20,597 bases of DNA from Phycisphaerales bacterium UBA1926 (GTDB taxonomy: Bacteria; Planctomycetota; Phycisphaerae; Phycisphaerales; UBA1924). The notes under the pieces are model-generated. The model saw nothing but the letters and a program-made list of their open reading frames with translations, ran no database searches and was not told the origin of the DNA. A program made the position numbers and the translations under genes. Below, in pieces: positions 15,449 to 20,597 of the stretch (position 1 is the first letter of the stretch; each line of letters starts with the position of its first letter). The DNA is taken from positions 63,599 to 84,195 of the forward strand of contig DDFO01000025.1 of NCBI GenBank assembly GCA_002337215.1, in the 5' to 3' direction.

Positions 15449-16519
15449 ATGACGGATGAACATGCACAACCGGCCAGGCACCCCGGAAACCAACGGTTCC
15501 GGGCAACTGCCCTGCTCGTCCTGCTGGCGGCGGCGGTGATCGCGCTGCCAACGTGCCGGAGCACAAAGCACAAGGCCGACACGGAAACAGCCCGGATCGG
15601 GATGCTGAATGAGCGTTTGGGCGACGAAATCATGGTCGCGGGGCAGATGGTTCACACGGGAGCCCCGGTCGTGCTGTGGGCCGACCCGGGGGGCTACGAC
15701 GCGTACCGCGTAGAGCGCCGGTTCGCCCCCCCCGAAGAGTCCGCGTGGCCCGAGATCGAGGGCGCGATCGGCTCGCCGAACCGCTTCGGCCTCCGCCGGG
15801 AAGGACTCGACTCAGAAACCCTCGAACGAGTCCGCGGCGGCGGCTGGACCCTCGAAGACCTGCAGGAGTCCGTCGATCAGTTTGTCCTCCACTACGACGT
15901 CAGCGGGACGAGCAAGCAGTGCTTCAAGATCCTCCACGACCGACGAGGGCTCAGCGTCCATTTCCTGCTCGACATCGACGGAACCATCTACCAGACCCTC
16001 GACGTCAAAGAGAAGGCTTGGCACGCCACCAGGGCGAACGACCGCTCCGTCGGCATCGAGATCGCCCACATCGGGGCCTACGAGACCGTACCGGGAACGC
16101 CGCTCGAGACGTGGTACCAGCGCGACAGGCTCGGCTACTGGATCAACCTCCCGAATTGGATGGGTGACGGGGGCGTGCGAACGCCAGGCTTCGTCGGCAG
16201 ACCTGCGTCCACGAGGTTCGCCGAGGGCGAGATCAACGGCAGACATCTCGTTCAACCAGATTTCACACCCGAGCAATACGAGTCGCTGACCCGGCTCACC
16301 GCCGCCCTGTGCACCGTGCTCCCGCGGATCAAGTGCGACTACCCACTCAACGAGCTCGGCGAGCCCCTGAGCCGCGTTATGACCGACGCTGAGTTCGATC
16401 GCTTCCGGGGCGTGCTGGGGCACCAGCACGTTCAGGACAACAAGGTCGACCCGGGACCCGCGATGGACTGGGAACGCGTCATCAGCGGTGCTCAGGCGAT
16501 CCTGCGTCGCGACGATTGA
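15449..16519 (+). CDS. N-acetylmuramoyl-L-alanine amidase (amidase_2, AmiD/AmpD type)
   Basis: This zinc amidase cuts the bond between MurNAc and the stem peptide. The protein has 356 residues. Residues 18-36 form a signal or membrane segment ending LPTCRS; Cys36 could be lipidated, but LPTC is a poor lipobox. The amidase_2 domain follows from about 143. Zinc ligands are His148 in FVLHYDVSG, His325 in LGHQHVQDNK and Asp334 in KVDPGPAMDW. The catalytic-type Glu204 is in SVGIEIAHIG. ILHDRRGLSVHFLLDIDG and AWHATRAND are typical of the family. The 100-residue stretch between anchor and domain is unrecognised. Acting in the periplasm, it could supply peptide-free glycans to the salvage genes upstream. 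A bidirectional terminator follows. Confidence 0.92.
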   Translation: MTDEHAQPARHPGNQRFRATALLVLLAAAVIALPTCRSTKHKADTETARIGMLNERLGDEIMVAGQMVHTGAPVVLWADPGGYDAYRVERRFAPPEESAWPEIEGAIGSPNRFGLRREGLDSETLERVRGGGWTLEDLQESVDQFVLHYDVSGTSKQCFKILHDRRGLSVHFLLDIDGTIYQTLDVKEKAWHATRANDRSVGIEIAHIGAYETVPGTPLETWYQRDRLGYWINLPNWMGDGGVRTPGFVGRPASTRFAEGEINGRHLVQPDFTPEQYESLTRLTAALCTVLPRIKCDYPLNELGEPLSRVMTDAEFDRFRGVLGHQHVQDNKVDPGPAMDWERVISGAQAILRRDD

Positions 16520-16638
16520 AATCACTGTCAGCCGACGCAGCCCCGCCCGCCGCCAAGCCACCGAGCGATTCGAACCGCGGGCTCCTGGGCAGGCATTTGG
16601 GCACGCAACCAGCCAGAGAACAGAACAGGTAGCGCACG

Positions 16639-16671
16639 AAAAAACCCCCGAGCAGATGCCCGGGGGTTTTT
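16639..16671. terminator. Bidirectional intrinsic terminator
   Basis: CCCCCG (16645-16650) pairs with CGGGGG (16661-16666), continued by an inner GC pair around the loop. Six A precede the stem and five T follow it, so each strand has a T-run after the hairpin. It would stop the amidase message from the left and the tRNA-Asp message from the right. The hairpin lies about eight bases beyond the mature 3' end of the tRNA. Confidence 0.88.
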
Positions 16672-16678
16672 CAGAAAA

Positions 16679-16752
16679 CGAGGCGGACGGGAATCGAACC
16701 CGCAACCTTCGGATCGACAGTCCGATGCTCTAACCAATTGAGCTACCGCCCC
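16679..16752 (-). tRNA. tRNA-Asp (GUC anticodon)
   Basis: The minus strand folds into a full cloverleaf of 74 bases without an encoded CCA. Acceptor strands GGGGCGG and CCGCCTC pair, with one G-U. The D arm reads AGCTCAATTGGTTAGAGC. The anticodon stem TCGGA/TCCGA encloses CTGTCGA, giving anticodon GTC. The T arm is GCGGGTTCGATTCCCGT. The discriminator base is G73, as expected for tRNA-Asp. It is transcribed alone from a promoter at 16798-16826 and ends at the shared hairpin. It is the partner of the aspS product in this window. Confidence 0.97.
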
Positions 16753-16797
16753 AACTTGTCATCCCGTCGCGGCCGGGGGGGCCGTTGACAGGAGCGA

Positions 16798-16826
16798 ATC
16801 ATTGCCGCGTGCCACGACGCCGTCAA
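16798..16826 (-). promoter_or_regulatory. Promoter of tRNA-Asp
   Basis: On the minus strand TTGACG (16826-16821) and AATGAT (16803-16798) are separated by exactly 17 bases, a good sigma-70-like pair. Transcription would start about 40 bases before the mature tRNA end. This is the best complete promoter in the window. Confidence 0.6.
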
Positions 16827-16885
16827 GCGAACCAGTCGATCAAAGCGCACGAACCTCGCACCGCGAGCCGTGCAGACGGCCTGCC

Positions 16886-17092
16886 TTACTCAGAAACATC
16901 GAGCTTGACCCGGTTCTCTTCCTGGAGCGCGAGCGCGTTGCCGTCGGGCCCGACGCGCTGTCCGGCGAAGAAGACGACCGCTGTCGCGACCGCCAGAGCC
17001 ACGAACGAAACGAGCATGAGCCCCGTGTACACGTCCGGCTGTGAGCGTCGTGCACTCTGGCCGCCCGGCATCTGCATCCCAAACTGCGTCAT
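16886..17092 (-). CDS. Small one-helix membrane protein, 68 residues
   Basis: The 68-residue product has a polar N-terminal stretch rich in Gln, Met and Gly. A single strong membrane helix follows near residues 24-43 (GLMLVSFVALAVATAVVFFAG), then a short polar tail. I recognise no named family. It follows the coiled-coil protein gene in the same direction after about 100 bases, so they may be co-transcribed and act together at the membrane. The frame is preferred over the overlapping plus-strand frames because of this ordered hydrophobic helix and the conserved strand direction of its neighbours. Confidence 0.65.
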   Translation of the reverse strand: MTQFGMQMPGGQSARRSQPDVYTGLMLVSFVALAVATAVVFFAGQRVGPDGNALALQEENRVKLDVSE

Positions 17093-17192
17093 AGTCGGTC
17101 CCGCCTCTGGATCGTGTCGTGCGTCTTCTCGGACCGGTCGGCCCGGCAGACGCGATCGGTCATGACTGGCTGCGTGATAACTGGCAAAGTGC

Positions 17193-18065
17193 TTACTGGG
17201 TCAGCCGCGTCGTGACGCGATCGCCCGCCTGGATCTCAAGCCCGTTTGCCGCGAGGACGACCTCGCCCATCGAGTCCTGCAGATCGACGTTCTTGAGCAC
17301 GATGTTCGCGACGAACGTGCCACCCCGGAAAACCAGGAGCTTCACGTTCTCACGCATGCGGTCGTTGGCGCCAAGATCGATCTGAACGAGCTTCTTACCC
17401 GTCGCCTGCTCAATGCGCACATCGCGGACCGACCCGAAGATGGGCGGTCCCTGGAGCTGGATCGGCCCGGTCGAGGCCGAGCCGCCGGTGCGGGTCACGG
17501 TCCCGTTGCCACGGGCCGCTTCGAGATCCGCGGTCGCCGAGGCGAGCTGCTCCTGGAGCGCACGGTTCTCCTGCTGGAGGACCTCGATCTGGCTCGACTG
17601 GTCAGCGATCGCGTCCTCAAGCTGCAGCCGCTCGTCGCGGAAGCGGAGCTCGTCGTCGCGGAGTTCGCTGACCTCGTCCTTGTAGTTTTCGATCAGGGTT
17701 GCCTGCGTCTGGGCGGCGACGCCGAACTGGGTGATCTGCCCGCGGATGCGGTCCGCCTCCGCCTCGGCGTTCAGCTTCTCGCGGCGAAGCCGTTCGACCT
17801 CGACCTTGAGACTGTTCAGATCGGCCTGGACGTCCGCTGTCGCCTGCTGGCGGGACTCGATCTCGCCCATCAGGGTCGCGATGTCCCGGGCGTGCGACTC
17901 CGATTGGGTCGCCAGCGTGCGCTCGCTGAGCACCCGAGCGAGGTCGGCCTTCTCATAGGCCGATCGCACGGACTCCGCGTTGTACGCGTAGATCATCGTT
18001 GCCGCGGCGAGCATCAGGCTCATCACCGCCGCGAGAACCACAAACACTTTGGTCAGAATGTGCAC
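17193..18065 (-). CDS. Membrane-anchored coiled-coil protein with C-terminal beta domain
   Basis: I chose GTG at 18065 because GAGGAG lies six bases upstream; the longer frame to 18131 adds 22 residues with no such site. The 290-residue protein has an N-terminal membrane helix (about 6-27). A long, charged coiled coil follows at about 35-190, rich in Glu, Arg, Leu and Gln, e.g. LQLEDAIADQSSQIEVLQQE. A Gly/Thr/Ser linker leads to a C-terminal domain of about 85 residues: FGSVRDVRIEQATGKKLVQI, then LLVFRGGTFVANIVL, ending GDRVTTRL. I have seen this arrangement in planctomycete proteins of unknown role; that is memory, not a search. It is probably a periplasm-facing structural or division-related factor. 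A candidate promoter lies about 180 bases upstream. Confidence 0.8.
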   Translation of the reverse strand: MHILTKVFVVLAAVMSLMLAAATMIYAYNAESVRSAYEKADLARVLSERTLATQSESHARDIATLMGEIESRQQATADVQADLNSLKVEVERLRREKLNAEAEADRIRGQITQFGVAAQTQATLIENYKDEVSELRDDELRFRDERLQLEDAIADQSSQIEVLQQENRALQEQLASATADLEAARGNGTVTRTGGSASTGPIQLQGPPIFGSVRDVRIEQATGKKLVQIDLGANDRMRENVKLLVFRGGTFVANIVLKNVDLQDSMGEVVLAANGLEIQAGDRVTTRLTQ

Positions 18066-18400
18066 CGCTTGCTCCTCGTTCAGCGCGTCGCTACTGGCGT
18101 CTCGCGGGGTCGGCCACCCATCGACCGGCATCCTGCCGAGTCGAGGTTATTCGGGTCTTGCAAGGTCGGCCTTGCGGCCGCGCTGTCCGTTCTCCGACCG
18201 CTCCGCCCTGTTCTGGGGCCATCCCGTGCTGCGGTCAGGAGGCGGAGTATAGCGACGGACACCCACGCGTGGGGGCCCCGATGTCCGATTCGGGGACTTT
18301 CCACGATCCGAGGTTTCCAACCGATGGGTTTCAGAAATCTCGCGTCGATGCGGAGGCCTATCCGAACGGCCGGATCATGCGGTCCCGGTAGACCCCGCGG
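18066..18400 (-). promoter_or_regulatory. Upstream region and long leader of the coiled-coil gene
   Basis: This 335-base gap between the lipoprotein gene and the coiled-coil gene holds no convincing ORF. On the minus strand TATACT (18251-18246) is a near-consensus -10 box. A perfect 12-base palindrome, CCCACGCGTGGG (18262-18273), ends ten bases upstream of it, over the place expected for a -35. That placement suggests an operator or activator site. A leader of about 170 bases would follow, containing a GCAAGG/CCTTGC hairpin at 18160-18175. A weak CCCCGA/TCGGGG hairpin (18278-18297) lacks a T-run and is not a good terminator for the lipoprotein gene. Confidence 0.45.
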
Positions 18401-19510
18401 TCACCGACCGGGCGTCGTGATCTCGAGGATCGACCCGGACGCCGCCGCTCGCACAAGCGGGTTCGGATCATCGAGCAGGCCCGCGAGCGTTTCGAGATCT
18501 TCGTCCCGGCCCGTCTGTCCCAGCACGAGCGCCGCCTGCGAACGGCGGAGCGGATCCGCGTCCTCGATGTAGGTCTCGGCGATGAACCAGCCCTCGCGAC
18601 GGCCCATGCGGGCGGCCGCGTCGGCGACGGCGAGCCGGAGCTCGGGCGGCACCGTGCGTCCGTTCTGCGTGTACTCGCTGAGGTTGATCAGCTGCGGGAT
18701 CGAGGCCCGATCGCCCAGCCTTCCCAGAATCTGGGTCGCGAGGACGGCGATCTCGAACTCGTCGGGGCGCGCGGGATAGAGCGCCGCCCGAAGGCCCTCG
18801 AGCCTTGATTTGTCGCCCAGTTTCACCATCGCCTCGGCGATCTGGAGGCCCACGAGCCGTTCCTGTTGCTCGCTCGCGCCGGGGATCTTTTCGTGGAGGG
18901 CCTGGCGGAGCAGGGGCATCGCGGATTTGTCGCCCAATTCCCCGAGCAGGAAGGCCGCATGCGCACGGACACCGGGTTCTTCGCTCTCGAGCAGGTACGT
19001 CCCGAGGGGGGTCGGATCGACGTCGGCCCCGATGGCACGGAGCGCGTAGATCGCCGAAGCGCGCACGCGAACCGACGGGTCCCGCAGCAGCGGGCGGACC
19101 GACGCGGCGAGGGGCTTGACCTGCTCGCGCCCGACGAGCACCGCCGCGATCGCGCGCACGCCCTCGTTCGGATCAACGAGCCCCGCCGCGAGGGGGGCCT
19201 GGAGACGCTTCCCGGCGGGGGAGAGCGCCTCAAGGGCGTTCGCGCGGAGCAGGGCGTTGTTGGACGCCGAGTACTCGACGAGCGTGGACAGTGCCTGTTC
19301 GCGGAGTGTGGACCGCTCGATGACGGTGCGCGCGGCCGAGTCCGCGGGGGTGAGGGTCTCGGCGGGCGTGAGAACCGACGAGGGGTCGGTCTGTGTGTTC
19401 GTCGGCTCGGCCAAGCCCATCTCCGTGGTCTGGCACCCCGCGATGGTGACCAGCAGGGCGGCCGTGGAACCGATGGTGAGTCGCTGGATTCGGGTCTGGC
19501 CTGTCGGCAT
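18401..19510 (-). CDS. HEAT-repeat lipoprotein
   Basis: The ATG at 19510 has AAGGA seven bases upstream and gives a compact lipoprotein signal: MPTGQTRIQR, a hydrophobic stretch, then lipobox IAGC with Cys26. An alternative ATG at 19558, touching the lnt stop, would add 16 residues and also has a GGAG site. The 369-residue product has a Thr/Pro-rich linker and then a run of HEAT-like helical repeats from about 75 to the end. Examples are DPNEGVRAIAAVLVG, DPSVRVRASAIYALRAIG, EPGVRAHAAFLLGELGD, DPLRRSQAALVLGQTG and DPNPLVRAAASGSILEI. This is a binding scaffold, not an enzyme, probably anchored on the periplasmic face of a membrane. It directly follows lnt, which supplies the final acylation of such lipoproteins. 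Confidence 0.88.
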   Translation of the reverse strand: MPTGQTRIQRLTIGSTAALLVTIAGCQTTEMGLAEPTNTQTDPSSVLTPAETLTPADSAARTVIERSTLREQALSTLVEYSASNNALLRANALEALSPAGKRLQAPLAAGLVDPNEGVRAIAAVLVGREQVKPLAASVRPLLRDPSVRVRASAIYALRAIGADVDPTPLGTYLLESEEPGVRAHAAFLLGELGDKSAMPLLRQALHEKIPGASEQQERLVGLQIAEAMVKLGDKSRLEGLRAALYPARPDEFEIAVLATQILGRLGDRASIPQLINLSEYTQNGRTVPPELRLAVADAAARMGRREGWFIAETYIEDADPLRRSQAALVLGQTGRDEDLETLAGLLDDPNPLVRAAASGSILEITTPGR

Positions 19511-19557
19511 AGAGATGTCCTTGACTGGGTGTGTCCGTGACCACGCCTGGGCGGTCA

Positions 19558-20597
19558 TCAATTCTCCGCGGCACCGCCAGAAGCGGGTGCCCCGGATCGG
19601 GGCTGTTCGGGTCTTCTCCCCGTTTGCATCGGAAGGTACGACGCAGCAAGACCAAAGATCGCGCCGGCGAGGCAGATCCAGCCGAGGGCATCGCCGATAC
19701 GGGTGTAGGGCGTAAGCCCGCCATGGTAAGGCACGTACGTGACCAGGATCCCGGCCTCGTCGGGTTCCAGGGACGCGAGCACCTGTCCGAAACCGTCGAT
19801 CATGGCAGATATCCCGGTGTTCGCGGCCCGGACCATCGGGGTCCCGAGTTCGAGGCACCGCCAGCGGGCCATCATGAGATGAAGTTCGTGCCCCCCCGCC
19901 TTGTCGTAAAACCAGCCGTCGTTGGTGAGGTTGAGCATCGCGTCGGCCCGGCGATTGCCCCCATCGAAGACCAGATCGCGGCAGACCGCCCCCACCGTCG
20001 CCTCGTAGCAGATCGGGGCGACGAGGCGGATTGTCTCGGGCTCGACGGGTCGGGCGGCGCCGACCGTCATCGATTCTGCCGTGACGTCAAACACGCTCGG
20101 CCTCGTGCCCGCGTCGAGATCGAAGGTCATGCCCCCCGCGCCGAGACCCAGCATCATCCGCTCGAGCCAGTCCCATTCGGAGATGTAGGGCATGACCTCG
20201 CCGAACGGGGTGAGGTGCTGCTTGTCGTAGGTGGTGTCGAGGACCTCACCGTTGCGGACGACGAAGACGCTGTTGAACCGGGCGTCGTGCCGGTAGTTCA
20301 TCAGGTCGCCGTCGCGATCGATGCGGAAGCCCTCGTAGCGCGTCGCGCCGACGAAGATCGGGATGTCCCCGATCTGCTGGCTGGTCCTGAGGAACTGATC
20401 CCGCACCGTTTCCGCCCGGATCGCGGTCGGCTGGCCCGTCCCGCCCTCCTCGACGGGGACGGGCTCGAAAATCCACGCGACGTCATTGGCACGTTCGATC
20501 GCGGCCGCGTCTTCTTGCAGGACCATCCCGGGGAACATGGTCTCGGGGAGCACGATGAAGTCGGGCCGGGTGCCTTCTTCGTCGGGCTCACCCGCGG
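19558..20597 (-). CDS. lnt: Apolipoprotein N-acyltransferase, C-terminal part
   Basis: Lnt adds the third acyl chain to lipoproteins at the inner membrane. Only the nitrilase-fold domain and the last membrane helix are in the window; the frame is open to the right edge, so the N-terminal membrane part lies beyond. The catalytic triad is complete. Glu is in FIVLPETMFPG (codon 20542-20544), Lys in YDKQHLTPFGE (20221-20223) and Cys in APICYEATVG (20008-20010). LNLTNDGWFYDKAGGHELHLMMARWRCLELGTP and ANTGISAMIDGFG are classic. The final hydrophobic segment (ALGWICLAGAIFGLAASYL) is the last helix, followed by a Pro/Gly-rich tail. Its stop codon touches a possible start of the HEAT lipoprotein gene, so the two are probably one operon. 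Confidence 0.95.
   Translation of the reverse strand, partial: AGEPDEEGTRPDFIVLPETMFPGMVLQEDAAAIERANDVAWIFEPVPVEEGGTGQPTAIRAETVRDQFLRTSQQIGDIPIFVGATRYEGFRIDRDGDLMNYRHDARFNSVFVVRNGEVLDTTYDKQHLTPFGEVMPYISEWDWLERMMLGLGAGGMTFDLDAGTRPSVFDVTAESMTVGAARPVEPETIRLVAPICYEATVGAVCRDLVFDGGNRRADAMLNLTNDGWFYDKAGGHELHLMMARWRCLELGTPMVRAANTGISAMIDGFGQVLASLEPDEAGILVTYVPYHGGLTPYTRIGDALGWICLAGAIFGLAASYLPMQTGRRPEQPRSGAPASGGAAEN

Noticed and set aside
16560..16600. Possible second tRNA remnant (a GGTTCGAATC-like T-loop on the minus strand)
   Set aside because: The flanking bases do not form a T stem and no other arms are found; the short match is probably chance.
1..20597. CRISPR arrays, insertion sequences, integrases, attachment sites
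   Set aside because: No regularly spaced repeats, transposase or integrase motifs, or terminal inverted repeats were found by reading; tRNA-Asp has no adjacent integrase or duplicated 3' end.

Overview
The window is GC-rich bacterial chromosome, densely packed with genes. The organism is probably a planctomycete of the Phycisphaerae type. This is inferred from the mix of genes: Gfo/Idh/MocA oxidoreductase plus sugar isomerase/epimerase pairs, an anchored coiled-coil protein with a terminal beta domain, a tiny one-helix membrane protein and a HEAT-repeat lipoprotein. No ribosomal RNA or marker tree was available, so the lineage is not proven.

Layout. 1-2000: the end of a short-chain dehydrogenase (+), then a PhzF-like isomerase and a DUF3465 protein overlapping as a minus-strand pair. 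2031-4152: aspS (-), with residues suggesting a non-discriminating aspartyl-tRNA synthetase. Upstream of it is a tiny separate minus-strand unit: an 18-codon ORF with a strong ribosome binding site and its own intrinsic terminator. 4153-5385: a threonine/serine exporter (+).

5420-15081 is an amino-sugar and cell-wall-sugar region. It holds an oxidoreductase and a TIM-barrel isomerase (-), a ROK-type sugar kinase (+), a sodium:solute symporter (-), and a plus-strand run of GH20 hexosaminidase, anhydro-MurNAc kinase (anmK) and MurNAc-6-phosphate etherase (murQ). It reads as a locus for import, cleavage, phosphorylation and ether removal of peptidoglycan amino sugars. Three genes are damaged. 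anmK lacks about 75 internal codons and changes frame. A C39-like peptidase on the other strand has lost its middle, including the catalytic Cys region. The lysA head-to-head with it has lost its N-terminal part, including the PLP lysine. murQ, lying between the lesions, is intact. This is either local gene decay or a local assembly error.

15155-16752: a small lipoprotein and an amidase_2 peptidoglycan amidase (+), a bidirectional terminator, and tRNA-Asp(GUC) on the minus strand with a recognisable promoter. 16886-20597 (all -): in transcription order, the C-terminal part of apolipoprotein N-acyltransferase (lnt, running off the window), a HEAT-repeat lipoprotein, a membrane-anchored coiled-coil protein and a one-helix membrane protein. 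lnt, the lipoproteins, the amidase and the salvage genes give the window a cell-envelope theme.
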